Assembly (NCBI RefSeq): GCF_018448925.1
Contig: NZ_RCWE01000020.1
Coordinates: 26,126 to 90,125, forward strand
DNA length: 64,000 nucleotides
Reading direction: 5' to 3'
DNA from: Photorhabdus akhurstii
GTDB lineage: Bacteria; Pseudomonadota; Gammaproteobacteria; Enterobacterales; Enterobacteriaceae
Shown: piece after piece, positions 32,458-43,630 of the stretch
How positions within the stretch are numbered: the first letter of the stretch is position 1
Layout: the number at the start of each line of letters is the position of its first letter
Made by a program: the position numbers and the translations under genes
Notes under the pieces: model-generated
Told to the model about the DNA's origin: nothing
The model's database searches: none
The model's input: only the letters and a program-made list of their open reading frames with translations

Positions 32458-32784
32458 TCAGAGATTAGTATCCAAAAATTCTTTCAATTGAGTCTTTGAC
32501 AATGCTCCCACTTTAGTAGCAGCAACCTGACCATCTTTAAACAGCAACAGAGTAGGAATACCACGGATACCATACTTAGGAGCTGTTGCCGGGTTGTCAT
32601 CAATGTTCAATTTAGCAATAGTCAGTTTGCCTGAATATTCTGGGGCAATTTCATCCAAGATAGGTGCGATCATTTTACATGGCCCACACCAGGCAGCCCA
32701 AAAATCGACAAGAACTGGACCTTCTGCGTTAAGAACATCAGTATCAAAGCTAGCGTCACTCAAATGAATAATTTTTTCGCTCAT
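32458..32784 (-). CDS. trxA: Thioredoxin 1
   Basis: Cytosolic dithiol-disulfide oxidoreductase. The active site WCGPCK is at residues 32-37 ([14 protein letters not shown]), with the cis-Pro in RGIPTLLLF and the buried Asp in VLVDFWA. Length is 108 residues, as in E. coli. Divergent from rhlB across about 118 bp and followed on its own strand by the rho leader, the standard enterobacterial order. Confidence 0.98.
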   Translation of the reverse strand: MSEKIIHLSDASFDTDVLNAEGPVLVDFWAAWCGPCKMIAPILDEIAPEYSGKLTIAKLNIDDNPATAPKYGIRGIPTLLLFKDGQVAATKVGALSKTQLKEFLDTNL

Positions 32785-32902
32785 TTTTTACTCCAAAGAA
32801 TAATTTTTTACCATGCTAGTGTAACATTACTGATATAAGGTTGCCTTTATTTCAGTGGATACACTTTCGTAAGACAATGGTTAACTGATATTCTACCACA
32901 CT

Positions 32903-34189
32903 ATGAGTAAAACACACTTGACAGAAAAGAAGTTTTCCGACTTCGCCTTGCACCCCAAGGTTATAGAAGCTCTTGATAATAAGGGTTTTTCTAATTGTAC
33001 ACCGATACAAGCATTGACATTGCCTTTCACTGTCGAAGGTCGTGATGTCGCGGGGCAAGCGCAAACCGGTACGGGGAAGACGCTAGCATTTTTAGCGTCT
33101 GCTTTTCATTATTTACTGACTCATCCCGCAGCGGAGGAGCGTCAAACCAATCAGCCAAGAGCGCTGATTATGGCTCCTACCCGCGAACTTGCTGTACAGA
33201 TTTACTCAGATGCAGAAAATCTGGCACAGGTAACGGGTTTAAAGATGGGTCTTGCCTACGGCGGCGATGGTTACGACAAGCAGCTAAAAGTACTGGAATC
33301 TGGTGTTGACATTGTTATAGGCACTACCGGACGTCTGATCGACTATACCAAACAGGGGCACATTAATCTGAATGCGGTTCAAGTTGTGATTCTTGATGAA
33401 GCTGATCGCATGTACGATCTCGGTTTTATCAAAGATATCCGCTGGTTATTCCGCCGGATGCCACCAGCAAACGAACGTATGAACCTACTGTTTTCTGCCA
33501 CGCTCTCTTACCGAGTCCGAGAATTGGCATTTGAGCAAATGAATCATGCAGAGTATGTCGAGGTGGAACCGCTACAGAAAACGGGACACCGTATCCGCGA
33601 AGAGCTGTTTTATCCTTCTAATGAAGAAAAGATGCGCCTGCTTCAAACGTTATTGGAAGAAGAGTGGCCTGATCGCTGCATCATTTTCGCCAATACAAAA
33701 CATCGTTGTGAAGATATCTGGGCGCATCTGGCTGCTGACGGACATCGAGTTGGGTTACTAACCGGTGATGTAGCACAAAAAAAACGGTTACGCATTCTAG
33801 AAGAATTCAGCAACGGCAATATTGATGTTCTAGTTGCCACTGATGTCGCAGCTCGTGGATTACATATTCCGTCAGTCACTCACGTATTTAATTATGACTT
33901 ACCCGATGATTGTGAGGATTATGTCCACCGCATTGGCCGTACTGGTCGTGCAGGTGAAAGCGGCCACTCGATCAGCCTGGCCTGTGAAGAATACGCTCTA
34001 AACCTGCCAGCAATTGAAAGTTATATTCAGCACGCTATCCCGGTCAGCAAATATAACAGTCAAGCCTTGCTGCAAGACTTACCGGCTCCTAAACGCCGCT
34101 ACCGTTCGCGTTCAGGAAACCATCAGCGCCGTAACAATTTGTCGCATCGTAATAATACACCACGTAATAACCGTAAACGTTCAGGCTGA
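32903..34189 (+). CDS. rhlB: RhlB, DEAD-box RNA helicase of the degradosome
   Basis: ATP-dependent RNA helicase that works with RNase E and PNPase. Motifs in order: Q motif [13 protein letters not shown], motif [23 protein letters not shown] ([13 protein letters not shown]), SAT, and [10 protein letters not shown]. The C-terminal tail is basic and rich in Arg, Asn and His, as in E. coli, and helps RNA binding. Length is 428 residues (E. coli 421). gppA starts 3 bases after its stop, so the two are likely cotranscribed. Confidence 0.97.
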   Translation: MSKTHLTEKKFSDFALHPKVIEALDNKGFSNCTPIQALTLPFTVEGRDVAGQAQTGTGKTLAFLASAFHYLLTHPAAEERQTNQPRALIMAPTRELAVQIYSDAENLAQVTGLKMGLAYGGDGYDKQLKVLESGVDIVIGTTGRLIDYTKQGHINLNAVQVVILDEADRMYDLGFIKDIRWLFRRMPPANERMNLLFSATLSYRVRELAFEQMNHAEYVEVEPLQKTGHRIREELFYPSNEEKMRLLQTLLEEEWPDRCIIFANTKHRCEDIWAHLAADGHRVGLLTGDVAQKKRLRILEEFSNGNIDVLVATDVAARGLHIPSVTHVFNYDLPDDCEDYVHRIGRTGRAGESGHSISLACEEYALNLPAIESYIQHAIPVSKYNSQALLQDLPAPKRRYRSRSGNHQRRNNLSHRNNTPRNNRKRSG

Positions 34190-34192
34190 ATA

Positions 34193-35698
34193 ATGATGCT
34201 GAGTTCTTCTTCGCTCTATGCGGCTATCGACCTGGGTTCAAACAGTTTTCATATGCTGGTTGTGCGTGAAGTATCCGGCAGTATGCAGATACTGGCACGA
34301 ATCAAACGTAAAGTCAGGCTGGCCGCCGGATTAGATAAAAATAACCGTTTATCTCAACAGGCGATGGAGAGAGGCTGGCAATGTCTCAGGGTTTTTTCTG
34401 AACGCTTACAGGATATACCACCATCACAAATCCGTGTTGTTGCTACGGCAACTTTACGCATCGCTGAAAATTCAGACGACTTTGTGAAAAAAGCAGCAGA
34501 AATCCTTGATTGTCCGGTTAAGGTAATCAGTGGCGAAGATGAAGCTCGGCTTATTTATCAAGGTGTTGCCCATACAACTGGCGGCCCTGAAAAACGTCTG
34601 GTTGTCGATATTGGCGGCGCAAGTACAGAACTGGTTACGGGGAATGGTGCAAAAGCCACTCAGTTATCCAGCCTAAGTATGGGTTGTGTTACCTGGCTTG
34701 AAGGCTATTTTAATGACCGTAGCCTGACGGAAGAAAATTTCGCCAAAGCCGAAGCTGCCGCACATGAAACGTTGAAACCCATTGCACCAAAGCTTACCGA
34801 ACAAGGTTGGCAGATTTGTGTAGGCGCTTCCGGCACCGTTCAGGCTCTACAAGAAATCATGATTGCTCAGGGTATGGACGAGCTGATCACTTTGCCGAAA
34901 CTTCAAGAGCTCAAACATAAAGCGATTGAATGCGGTAAACTGGAAGAATTGGAAATAGAAGGGTTGACGCTGGAACGGGCTTTGGTTTTCCCAAGTGGTC
35001 TGGCTATCCTGATAGCGATTTTCCAGGCATTAAATATTGAAAGTATGATCCTTGCGGGCGGCGCCTTACGGGAAGGTCTTGTTTACGGCATGTTGGATTT
35101 ACCAATAGAACCCGATATTCGTACCAGAACACTACGTAATATACAGCGCCGTTTTCAGTTAGACGTTGAACAGTCTCAACGAGTCAAACAATTGGCTGAA
35201 CACTTCCTACCACAAATTGCGAAACCTTGGGAGCTGGATAGCCGATGTCATGAATTATTACAAAGTGCCTGTCTGATACATGAAATTGGCCTGAGTATTG
35301 ATTTCCACCAAGCTCCATCACATGCAGCCTATCTTATCAATTATCTCACTCTCCCCGGCTATACGCCCGCACAGAAAAAACTCTTAGCCACATTACTAAA
35401 GAACCAAAGTGGCCCCATTGATTTGTTTTCCTTCAATCAACAAAACGCCTTACCTCTGATACAGGCTCAACGTTTATGTCGTCTGTTGCGGTTAGCTATC
35501 ATCTTCGCTAACCGCCGTCGAGATGACACTCTCCCTGCGCTACGTTTAAAAGTGAGTGGTGAAGCGTTAACAATAACGTTACCTCATGGCTGGCTAATGC
35601 AACACCCTCTGAGGGCAGAGTCTTTACAGCAGGAAATTCAGTGGCAAAGCCATGTTCAATGGCCGCTTGTTTTAGGCGAGTCGGATACTCAAACCTGA
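34193..35698 (+). CDS. gppA: Guanosine-5'-triphosphate,3'-diphosphate pyrophosphatase
   Basis: Converts pppGpp to ppGpp and also degrades polyphosphate (Ppx/GppA family of the ASKHA fold). The phosphate loops are visible: [13 protein letters not shown] near the N-terminus and [12 protein letters not shown] near residue 145, with conserved SMGCVTWLE and [14 protein letters not shown]. The C-terminal helical HD-like region spans about 310-500. Length is 501 residues. Two adjacent ATGs are possible starts; neither has a strong ribosome binding site, which fits coupling to rhlB. It converges on rep. Confidence 0.96.
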   Translation: MMLSSSSLYAAIDLGSNSFHMLVVREVSGSMQILARIKRKVRLAAGLDKNNRLSQQAMERGWQCLRVFSERLQDIPPSQIRVVATATLRIAENSDDFVKKAAEILDCPVKVISGEDEARLIYQGVAHTTGGPEKRLVVDIGGASTELVTGNGAKATQLSSLSMGCVTWLEGYFNDRSLTEENFAKAEAAAHETLKPIAPKLTEQGWQICVGASGTVQALQEIMIAQGMDELITLPKLQELKHKAIECGKLEELEIEGLTLERALVFPSGLAILIAIFQALNIESMILAGGALREGLVYGMLDLPIEPDIRTRTLRNIQRRFQLDVEQSQRVKQLAEHFLPQIAKPWELDSRCHELLQSACLIHEIGLSIDFHQAPSHAAYLINYLTLPGYTPAQKKLLATLLKNQSGPIDLFSFNQQNALPLIQAQRLCRLLRLAIIFANRRRDDTLPALRLKVSGEALTITLPHGWLMQHPLRAESLQQEIQWQSHVQWPLVLGESDTQT

Positions 35699-35709
35699 AT
35701 AAAATCGTT

Positions 35710-35736
35710 TTCCCTGTATCTCTGTGATACAGGGAA
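35710..35736. terminator. Bidirectional terminator between gppA and rep
   Basis: TTCCCTGTATC-TCTGT-GATACAGGGAA is an 11-bp perfect stem between convergent gppA and rep. On the minus strand it is followed by AACGATTTT. It probably serves both genes, though the T runs are short. Confidence 0.75.
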
Positions 35737-35748
35737 TTTCCAACATAT

Positions 35749-37776
35749 TTACGACTTATTTCTTTGCCCAAGCCCTAAACGCGATTTGATATCCGCGATA
35801 CGCGATTGCCCTTTTTGCATTCTTTCTTCGGCAGTCACTATTTTTTTATCTTGCGGCCAATGTAAGTCATCTTGTGGCAACTCGTACAAAAAACGACTGG
35901 GTTCTGGGCGGATTAACTCGCCATATTGACGACGCTCTTTACATAAAGTAAAGAATAACTCCCGTTGAGCTCGGGTGATCCCTACATAAGCCAATCGTCG
36001 CTCTTCATCAATATTCTCTTCATCAATACTGCTCTGATGAGGCAATAACCCTTCTTCCATGCCGACCAGAAATACATAGGGAAACTCCAACCCTTTGGAA
36101 GCATGTAGAGTCATCAATTGCACCTGATCAAACTCCTCACCATCCTCGTCTCGCTCCAACATATCCCGTAATGTGAAACGCGCGACCACCTGAGATAAAG
36201 TCATTGGTTCGTTCAGTTCATCACCTTCCAGCATTTCACTCATCCAAGTGAACAACTGATTAATATTTTTCATCCGCATCTCAGCTGCTTTTGGACTCGG
36301 TGATGTTTCGTACAGCCAACTTTCATAATCCATACCGTGTAGTAGATCACGTACAGCTAGCAAAGGATCTCGTTCAACCTGGCGAGTTATCTCATCCATC
36401 CAGTGAGTAAAACGCTGTAGTGCCGCCAAACCGCGGCCGGTTAGACTTTGTGCCAAACCAAGATCAAAACTAGCCTGATAGAGACTTTTATCGCGCTGAT
36501 TCGCCCATTCACCCAGTTTTTGAATGGTAACCGCACCAATTTCACGTCTTGGTGTATTAACAATTCTTAGGAATGCGCTGTCATCCTCAGGATTAGTCAG
36601 CACCCTCAGATAAGCTAGCAAGTCCTTAATTTCAGGGCGGGCAAAGAAAGAAGTGCCACCAGAAATCCGATAAGGAATGCGGTTTTGCATCAACATCTTT
36701 TCAAACACGCGGGATTGATGATTTCCTCGGTAGAGAATGGCGTAATCTTTATATTCGGTCTTATTGATAAAGTGATGCGCCATCAGCTCCCCAATAACCC
36801 TTTCCGCTTCATGCTCTTCATTATTAGCGGTAATCACTTTTAACGGATCACCATACCCCAGTTCAGAAAAAAGCCGTTTTTCAAACACATGGGGGTTATT
36901 AGCGATTAAAATATTAGCCGCTTTCAGAATACAGCCAGAGGAACGATAGTTCTGTTCCAGTTTGATCACATTAAGCTTCGGGAAATCCTCTTTCAGGAGC
37001 ACCAAATTTTGAGGTCTTGCGCCGCGCCATGAATAAATAGACTGGTCATCATCACCCACCACCGTAAAACGAGCCCTTTGTCCCACCAACAATTTTACCA
37101 GTTGATATTGACTGGTATTGGTGTCCTGATATTCATCTACCAACAGATAACGGATACGGTTCTGCCAACGCTCCCTGACTTCTTCATCACGCTGCATTAG
37201 CAAAGTCGGTTTGGTAATCAAATCGTCAAAATCCAATACATTACAGCTCGCTAGATGTAAATCATAACGACGATAACATTCAGCAAACTGCTGCTCCTGA
37301 GCTGAACGGGCCAATGCCAAAACTTGCTGTGGAGAAAGCAGATCATTTTTCCAGTTTGAAATGGCAGATATCAATTTTTGTAATAGATCTTTATCTTCTT
37401 CCAGTAAATCGGCTGTTAAATCTTTCAACAGAGCCATCTGGTCCTGATCATCAAACAACGAGAAATTGCTTTTCATTCCTAACGCTTTGTATTCGCGCTT
37501 AATAATTTCCAATCCTAATGTGTGGAAAGTAGAAATCATCAGCCCCTTAGCCTCTTTGCGCCCCAGAGTTTGTGCTACACGCTCTTTCATTTCCCGCGCA
37601 GCTTTATTAGTAAACGTCACAGCGGCGATATGACGAGGCTGATAGCCACAAGTACGGATAAGATGAGCAATTTTATTGGTGATCACTCTAGTTTTGCCAG
37701 AACCCGCTCCCGCCAGGACCAGACAAGGACCAGTAACAAATTCGACAGCTTGTTGTTGGCTAGGATTTAATCGCAT
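35749..37776 (-). CDS. rep: Rep DNA helicase
   Basis: SF1A 3'-5' helicase that helps the replisome pass protein roadblocks and restarts stalled forks. Walker A GAGSGKT is at about residues 23-29, then [10 protein letters not shown], Walker [29 protein letters not shown] and [15 protein letters not shown] in the UvrD/Rep order. Length is 675 residues (E. coli 673), and it lacks UvrD's C-terminal Tudor-like tail. It lies between gppA and ilvC as in E. coli. Confidence 0.97.
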   Translation of the reverse strand: MRLNPSQQQAVEFVTGPCLVLAGAGSGKTRVITNKIAHLIRTCGYQPRHIAAVTFTNKAAREMKERVAQTLGRKEAKGLMISTFHTLGLEIIKREYKALGMKSNFSLFDDQDQMALLKDLTADLLEEDKDLLQKLISAISNWKNDLLSPQQVLALARSAQEQQFAECYRRYDLHLASCNVLDFDDLITKPTLLMQRDEEVRERWQNRIRYLLVDEYQDTNTSQYQLVKLLVGQRARFTVVGDDDQSIYSWRGARPQNLVLLKEDFPKLNVIKLEQNYRSSGCILKAANILIANNPHVFEKRLFSELGYGDPLKVITANNEEHEAERVIGELMAHHFINKTEYKDYAILYRGNHQSRVFEKMLMQNRIPYRISGGTSFFARPEIKDLLAYLRVLTNPEDDSAFLRIVNTPRREIGAVTIQKLGEWANQRDKSLYQASFDLGLAQSLTGRGLAALQRFTHWMDEITRQVERDPLLAVRDLLHGMDYESWLYETSPSPKAAEMRMKNINQLFTWMSEMLEGDELNEPMTLSQVVARFTLRDMLERDEDGEEFDQVQLMTLHASKGLEFPYVFLVGMEEGLLPHQSSIDEENIDEERRLAYVGITRAQRELFFTLCKERRQYGELIRPEPSRFLYELPQDDLHWPQDKKIVTAEERMQKGQSRIADIKSRLGLGQRNKS

Positions 37777-37905
37777 GATGTTTAATAAGTTATATCAGGA
37801 CAGTATCTTAGGGGATAGAATTGTAGCAGAAAGGGGGGAAAGGAAACTCGGTTTTCTTTGTGAAGGAAAAGGACTCTACTGGTTGATAAATATTAAATGC
37901 AAAGA

Positions 37906-37920
37906 GGGAGAATTTCTCCC
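37906..37920 (-). terminator. Probable terminator after ilvC
   Basis: GGGAGA-ATT-TCTCCC lies 13 bases after the ilvC stop on the minus strand and is followed by TCTTTG. The stem is short and the T run weak, so this is a probable terminator only. Confidence 0.55.
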
Positions 37921-37933
37921 CCCTTATCTTTAA

Positions 37934-39412
37934 TCAACCGCCAACAGCAATACGTTTCATATCTGTCATGTAACCACGTAATACGCGGCCAACAACTTCA
38001 ATTGGGTGGTTACGGATAGCTTCGTTTACATCGCGTAACTGGGCGTTATCGATACCGTTATCTACAACCGGCTTACCTAAATCACCCGCCTGTAGCGAAC
38101 CCATAAACTTCTCTTTCAGCAGTGGGACCGCAACATGAGAGAACAAATAGTTACCATACTCTGCTGTATCAGAAATAACGACATTCATTTCGTACAAGCG
38201 TTTACGAGAGATAGTATTCGCAATCAGTGGTAATTCATGCAGAGATTCATAATAGGCAGATTCAGCAATAATACCGGTATCAACCATAACTTCGAATGCC
38301 AGTTCAACTCCGGCTTTCACCATCGCAACCATTAAAACGCCGTGATCAAAGTATTCCTGTTCACTGATTTTGCCATCATATTCAGGTGAATTCTCAAACG
38401 GAGTGTTACCCGTTTCCTCACGCCAACCTAACAGTTTCTTATCATCATTGGCCCAGTCAGCCATCATACCGGAAGAAAATTCACCGGAAATGATATCATC
38501 CATATGTTTCTGGAACAGCGGCGTCATCATTTCTTTTAACTGTTCAGACAGTGCATACGCTCGCAGTTTTGCCGGATTAGACAGACGGTCCATCATCAGA
38601 GTGATACCACCTTGTTTCAGTGCTTCTGTGATGGTCTCCCAACCAAACTGGATCAATTTTCCTGCATAACCCGGCTCAGCGCCATCTGCCACCAGTTTGT
38701 CATAACACAGCAGTGAACCAGCCTGTAACATACCGCACAGAATAGTTTGCTCACCCATCAGATCAGATTTCACTTCTGCCACGAAAGAAGATTCCAAAAC
38801 GCCGGCGCGATGCGCTCCTGTTGCCGCGGCCCATGCCTTAGCGATTGCCATGCCTTCGCCTTTAGGATCGTTTTCCGGGTGAACTGCGATCAAAGTAGGC
38901 ACACCAAAACCCCGTTTGTATTCTTCACGCACTTCAGTACCAGGACACTTAGGCGCGACCATCACCACAGTGATGTCTTTACGGATTTGTTCACCGACTT
39001 CAACAACGTTTAAACCGTGGGAATAACCCAGCGCAGCACCTTCTTTCATCAACGGTTGAACTGCGCGAACAACAGAAGAGTGTTGCTTATCTGGCGTCAG
39101 GTTAATGACCAAATCAGCCTGCGGTATCAACTCCTCATAAGTGCCGACTTGAAAGCCACTTTCCGTCGCTTTACGCCATGAAGCACGTTTTTCTTCAATG
39201 GCCTCTTTACGCAGGGCATAAGCGATATCCAGACCGGAGTCACGCATATTCAGGCCCTGATTCAGCCCTTGCGCTCCGCAACCGACGATAACCACTTTTT
39301 TGCCTTTTAAATATCCTGCCTCATCAACAAACTCTTCCCGCGCCATAAAACGACATTTACCTAACTGCGCCAACTGCTGACGCAAATTCAGCGTATTAAA
39401 ATAATTAGCCAT
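37934..39412 (-). CDS. ilvC: Ketol-acid reductoisomerase (long class II form)
   Basis: NADPH- and Mg-dependent second step of valine and isoleucine synthesis. The nucleotide-binding site appears in [21 protein letters not shown], followed by [12 protein letters not shown]. The C-terminal metal-binding region is duplicated, giving 492 residues, the long class II form of enterobacteria, and includes [14 protein letters not shown]. It is divergent from ilvY, its LysR-type activator, across a 189-bp control region. Confidence 0.98.
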   Translation of the reverse strand: MANYFNTLNLRQQLAQLGKCRFMAREEFVDEAGYLKGKKVVIVGCGAQGLNQGLNMRDSGLDIAYALRKEAIEEKRASWRKATESGFQVGTYEELIPQADLVINLTPDKQHSSVVRAVQPLMKEGAALGYSHGLNVVEVGEQIRKDITVVMVAPKCPGTEVREEYKRGFGVPTLIAVHPENDPKGEGMAIAKAWAAATGAHRAGVLESSFVAEVKSDLMGEQTILCGMLQAGSLLCYDKLVADGAEPGYAGKLIQFGWETITEALKQGGITLMMDRLSNPAKLRAYALSEQLKEMMTPLFQKHMDDIISGEFSSGMMADWANDDKKLLGWREETGNTPFENSPEYDGKISEQEYFDHGVLMVAMVKAGVELAFEVMVDTGIIAESAYYESLHELPLIANTISRKRLYEMNVVISDTAEYGNYLFSHVAVPLLKEKFMGSLQAGDLGKPVVDNGIDNAQLRDVNEAIRNHPIEVVGRVLRGYMTDMKRIAVGG

Positions 39413-39550
39413 TAGTGACTCCGTATCATGTTGTGCTCAGCAATGAAGTGCTGCGACTGTTTTTTAGATTTCCTCACCCTGTGAGGGTTTATATATTTTC
39501 AATATATGACATGAAAGCCATTGCTTAAATTGATATATTAACAATACTAC

Positions 39551-39567
39551 ATTGCATTTTATGCAAT
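39551..39567. promoter_or_regulatory. IlvY operator candidate in the ilvC-ilvY control region
   Basis: ATTGCAT-TTT-ATGCAAT is a perfect 7-bp inverted repeat containing the T-N11-A spacing of LysR-type sites, 35 bp upstream of ilvY. In E. coli IlvY binds operators here and activates ilvC when acetohydroxy acids are present. Confidence 0.75.
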
Positions 39568-39601
39568 ACAGATTATTGGGCAGGAAAAGGGGGAATAAGC
39601 T

Positions 39602-40483
39602 ATGGATATACGCGATCTCAAACTGTTTCTACATCTGGCTGAAAGCTGTCATTTTGGCCGTACAGCAAAAGCAATGCATGTCAGTCCATCCACATTATCT
39701 CGCCAGATTCAGCGTATTGAAGATATTTTGGGGCATCCACTATTTTTACGGGATAATCGCACAGTAAAATTGACCTTTGCAGGCGAGCAATTTAAACAAT
39801 TCGCCCAACAAACACTGCTACAATACCAGCAATTAAAACACTCACTGAATCAACAAAGCCCATCTCTAAATGGCGAGTTACGTCTGTTTTGTTCAGTCAC
39901 CGCAGCCTACAGTCACTTACCACAGATCTTAGACCGTTTTCGTGCTGAACATCCTATGGTTGAAATCAAACTCACCACAGGTGATGCCGCAGATGCGGTC
40001 AATAAGATACAGTCTAATGATGCCGATTTAGGTATCGCCGGTAAGCCGGAAAAACTACCAGATAATGTTAGCTTCACCAAAATCGGTGAAATCCCATTGG
40101 TACTGATCGCGCCTTCCCTTCCCTGCTCTGTACGCACACTCGTCATACAAGAGTACCCTGACTGGAATAACATTCCTTTCATTTTGCCGGAACACGGCCC
40201 TTCACGTAAGCGCATTGAGCACTGGTTCCGTCACCATAAAATTAACAACCCGTTGATTTACGCTACCGTGTCCGGTCATGAAGCCATTGTTTCTATGGTT
40301 GCATTGGGTTGTGGAGTGGCATTAATTCCCAATGTCGTTGTAGAAAACAGTCCTGAACCGGTACGTAATCGCATATCTTCATTGGACAATATTTCTCTAG
40401 TAGAGCCGTTTGAGTTGGGAATGTGTGTACAGAGAAAACGGCTTAATGAACCCTTAATTAAAGCGTTTTGGGGATTGTTATAA
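39602..40483 (+). CDS. ilvY: IlvY, LysR-type activator of ilvC
   Basis: LysR-type regulator of 293 residues. The N-terminal winged helix-turn-helix is MDIRDLKLFLHLAES followed by FGRTAKAMHVSPSTLSRQIQRIED, nearly identical to E. coli IlvY. The C-terminal periplasmic-binding-protein-like domain would sense acetolactate or acetohydroxybutyrate. It is divergent from ilvC. In E. coli its downstream neighbour is ilvA; here an accessory locus of about 12 kb follows instead. Confidence 0.96.
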   Translation: MDIRDLKLFLHLAESCHFGRTAKAMHVSPSTLSRQIQRIEDILGHPLFLRDNRTVKLTFAGEQFKQFAQQTLLQYQQLKHSLNQQSPSLNGELRLFCSVTAAYSHLPQILDRFRAEHPMVEIKLTTGDAADAVNKIQSNDADLGIAGKPEKLPDNVSFTKIGEIPLVLIAPSLPCSVRTLVIQEYPDWNNIPFILPEHGPSRKRIEHWFRHHKINNPLIYATVSGHEAIVSMVALGCGVALIPNVVVENSPEPVRNRISSLDNISLVEPFELGMCVQRKRLNEPLIKAFWGLL

Positions 40484-41062
40484 CAAACTGCTTTAACAGG
40501 TCCTTTTATTTATTACAAGCCTAATGCAACTTGTTTTCGGTATTATGCCAATATACTTATAGTTTATGTGGCCTAATTCACAAAGAACATAAAAATATAA
40601 CCATATTGTTCTCATGATAATATGTTTAATATAAGTTATAACCAATTAAAATAATCATATAAAAATATTGGCTCCGCATTAAATTTTTGGTCATTAATTA
40701 TGTTACGAAAGAAAATACTTTTAATTATATCAAGCAGATAATAGCTATTTAACGTTTAGCAATTTAGATATTGTTAATATTGGCTAGCAAAAATTAAATA
40801 TTCCACCCGCGAAAAACAGGTGGAGAATAATTCTTTACGCCATGTCATAACGATATTTTACAATAGTGAAATTATTTTCACCTAGATACCAGAGGAGGCA
40901 ACCTCATAATAACCACTTAATAGTTTTGTGATGACATAGTAACTAATAATAATTATTTAACGAGTTAATATAATTTAATTAAAAAATAACACCTAGGATT
41001 TATAATAATTATATTGAATAATTAATTCAAACACACACAATAATTTAATAAAGGACACCATC
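40484..41062. other. AT-rich intergenic region at the left edge of the accessory locus
   Basis: About 580 bp, strongly AT-rich, no convincing ORF. It contains a stem-loop with arms TCCACC (40802-40807) and GGTGGA (40819-40824) and a repeated decamer AATATTGGCT (40664 and 40776). It presumably holds the promoter of the AraC-type gene. No integrase, tRNA or insertion sequence is seen at this junction. Confidence 0.5.
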
Positions 41063-41917
41063 ATGTTACACAAAATAGACAAATCACCGTATTTTATTAA
41101 ATTCTATAAATTCCATCTACAAGATCTGGTTTTCTCTTATAATATGCAAACAGAATGGCATCATCATCCTTGTATCCAATTGAGTGTATCACCACATAAT
41201 TCACTCATGAGGATTGATACCGAAAATGAATCGAGACAAGCACATGGATTCATTATTTCTTCTAATATTAAACATAAATTACACTCGGAAGGGCAACTCT
41301 GTTTTAATTTACTGATAGACCTAGCCAATCCACTATGTCATTTATTACTACATCAAATGAGAGGTTCAGATATCATATATTTAAATCAAGAATCATCCAG
41401 TTTAATAGCAAATTATTTTATTAGTTGTTTACAATCAGAAACCTCTCCAGATATTTTCATCTTAAACAACCTTTTAGGTAAAATAGAAGATTGCCATTGT
41501 TATCAGGATAAACGAATCATGAAAGCGGCCTCTCTTATTACTGAATTACCGGTTAAATGTATATCTTCTCGTGAAATATCAAATCAGCTCTATTTATCCG
41601 AGAGTCGATTCTTGCACCTATTTAGAGAAAAAATGGGAACCAACTTCCGTAGTTATCTACTATGGAAGCGTCTGCATCATGCTATTGATGAGATACATTC
41701 ATCAGATTCACTAACTTTACTAGCTTGTAATAGCGGATTTTCCGATGGCGCACATTTCAGCCGTACCTGCATGACACTATATGGATTAAGACCTTCTGAA
41801 TTAAAACATGCCAGTAAAAACAAAATGCAACAAGCACAACAAAAATATTTCAATTTATCATCAACATTAGCAGGTCTAAATTTTACAACGCAAAACATCT
41901 GTGTTATGAATAAATAA
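41063..41917 (+). CDS. AraC-family transcriptional regulator
   Basis: 284 residues. The N-terminal ~150 residues look like a cupin-type sensor domain (EWHHHPCIQLSV is typical). The C-terminal part from about 155 to 265 is an AraC double helix-turn-helix: SSREISNQLYLSESRFLHLFRE is the first helix-turn-helix, and LACNSGFSDGAHFSRTCMTLYGLRPSE is the second with the usual FSDGAHFSR and YG-x-RPSE signature. I recognise no specific orthologue. It is the only regulator in the accessory locus and so probably controls it; inducer and targets are unknown. Base composition is more AT-rich than ilvY. Confidence 0.88.
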   Translation: MLHKIDKSPYFIKFYKFHLQDLVFSYNMQTEWHHHPCIQLSVSPHNSLMRIDTENESRQAHGFIISSNIKHKLHSEGQLCFNLLIDLANPLCHLLLHQMRGSDIIYLNQESSSLIANYFISCLQSETSPDIFILNNLLGKIEDCHCYQDKRIMKAASLITELPVKCISSREISNQLYLSESRFLHLFREKMGTNFRSYLLWKRLHHAIDEIHSSDSLTLLACNSGFSDGAHFSRTCMTLYGLRPSELKHASKNKMQQAQQKYFNLSSTLAGLNFTTQNICVMNK

Positions 41918-42150
41918 TATTTTTGATATATTACCTAAAATAAATAATTTCTATTTATAACCGTTATTATCAAAGCCAGTATGTTAGAGATTCTGTATCA
42001 TTTTATTCCTAATAGCACATTTACTATATTATGCACTCTTAGTAATGATACAGAATTCAGAATAACACCATAACAATACAACCCAATAAACCTTCAATCT
42101 ACGACAAATAAAATATACAGAGTAAAATATCACTATTCTATATTAATCAT

Positions 42151-43236
42151 TCATTTTAATGATCTATGCTCTTTCAGATAATTTTCCACCCATTTAGCGA
42201 TCCGACGAGTGTCTTTATAAGCCCCTAACATCAGTTCAGAACCACGACTACTCAACCATTTCCGCCCAACGATAAATAACCCAGGATAAGGGGTTTTCCC
42301 TCCTTCCGCATGGCCATTTTTGCAAATGAATCCATTAGCATCCACAGCGCCGGGAAGCGTCAACCATTCCGTATTATCCTTATACCCCAAACACCAAATA
42401 ACCGTATCTGCCTCATATTGATTGCCAGAAAAATCACATAATTTATTGTCTTTCACATCAACTAACCTATTCGCTATTTTTATATCCAAAGCTGCTAATC
42501 GATGGTTTTTCAGATCGCCACAAGGGATGGGATTACGCCGCCGCATAATTTTCCCGACCAAACTGTAATAATTAGCAAATAACAAGCCACTTTTACTTAA
42601 CCACCAAAAAATATCTTTGCCCAGTATTCTGTTAGGTAAGAGAGGACGGGAAGAACCGCAAAATAACGTCACCTTCGTCGTTGCAGCCAAATCTTTAGCA
42701 ATCTGACGGCCACTCGCGCCATCACCAACGACAGCGACTCGGCTGCCTGCTTTAATTTGTTTTGGCTCCCGATATTGATCTGCTCCGATTTGCTGTATAT
42801 CAGTAGAAAGTTGTTCGGCAAGCGCTGGAATATCAGCTAATTGATTAGCGCCTGTTGCATTAACCAAACAAGGCGCGTGAAATACTTTTCCATCTTTTGT
42901 TTTAACACGATAGCCATTTTTATCATGCTTCACTTCAACCACTTCAGTTTGAGTATGTATAGCAAGGTTATGATGTGAAGCATAACGTTCAAGGTAATCA
43001 GCAACTTCATTTTTATCTGGATAACCCTCTTTAATTCCAGGAAATGGTAAGCCATGAAGCTGAGTCATACCACGTGAAGTGAATAACAGCATATTATCAG
43101 GACGCCTGCGCCACACATCACCAATACGCGCTTCTCGCTCTAATATGCAGACATTAATATTCTTAGCCGCAAGAATAGCCGCTAAACTTAGTCCGGCTTG
43201 ACCGGCACCCACAATTAAGCAATCCATTTTCATCAT
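42151..43236 (-). CDS. FAD/NAD(P)-dependent flavin monooxygenase-like protein
   Basis: 361-residue flavoprotein of the CzcO/YUCCA-like type. The FAD-binding GAGQAG lies near residues 10-15, followed by LEREARIGDVWRRR (FAD-binding, with the W-R-R typical of the group). A second Rossmann motif VVGDGASGRQIA binds NAD(P)H, and a final ATG-type motif TVIWCLGYK is present. The likely chemistry is single-oxygen insertion into a small molecule, possibly at N or S; the substrate cannot be read from sequence. It is convergent with the AraC-type gene and divergent from the acyl-activating operon, sharing a ~390-bp promoter region. Confidence 0.85.
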   Translation of the reverse strand: MMKMDCLIVGAGQAGLSLAAILAAKNINVCILEREARIGDVWRRRPDNMLLFTSRGMTQLHGLPFPGIKEGYPDKNEVADYLERYASHHNLAIHTQTEVVEVKHDKNGYRVKTKDGKVFHAPCLVNATGANQLADIPALAEQLSTDIQQIGADQYREPKQIKAGSRVAVVGDGASGRQIAKDLAATTKVTLFCGSSRPLLPNRILGKDIFWWLSKSGLLFANYYSLVGKIMRRRNPIPCGDLKNHRLAALDIKIANRLVDVKDNKLCDFSGNQYEADTVIWCLGYKDNTEWLTLPGAVDANGFICKNGHAEGGKTPYPGLFIVGRKWLSSRGSELMLGAYKDTRRIAKWVENYLKEHRSLK

Positions 43237-43630
43237 GCGTACTCATTTTCCAATTTGGTATTTATCTATATTTTGTTTTTATCATTATCGAAATCTTAGG
43301 ACAATGAAAAACTTGCCAAAAGAACACTCAATAGATCAAAAAACAACGAACTTCACAAAAATATAAAAGACAATTAAAAAATTTACTTGAATTAACTGGT
43401 CATATTCGTACTAAAGTGAATATTTTGAATAAACCAGCTATTTTTAGCATAATTTTAACAATATTGATAAATCCATATAATAATCCAAGCAATAATATAG
43501 CCAATTTATTCAATAAAAATAAATTATTAATGACTATCCTTTTTGCCTACGTAACTTATGCTTTATTGCTATAACTTATAATAAACAAAGATTAATTTAT
43601 CTACTCTTTACCCTACCGGAGATGAAAAAA
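43237..43630. other. Divergent promoter region of the accessory locus
   Basis: About 390 bp, very AT-rich, between the monooxygenase (-) and the biosynthetic operon (+). No ORF is seen. It presumably contains promoters for both; the composition would suit H-NS-type silencing, but I could not assign individual elements. Confidence 0.5.
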
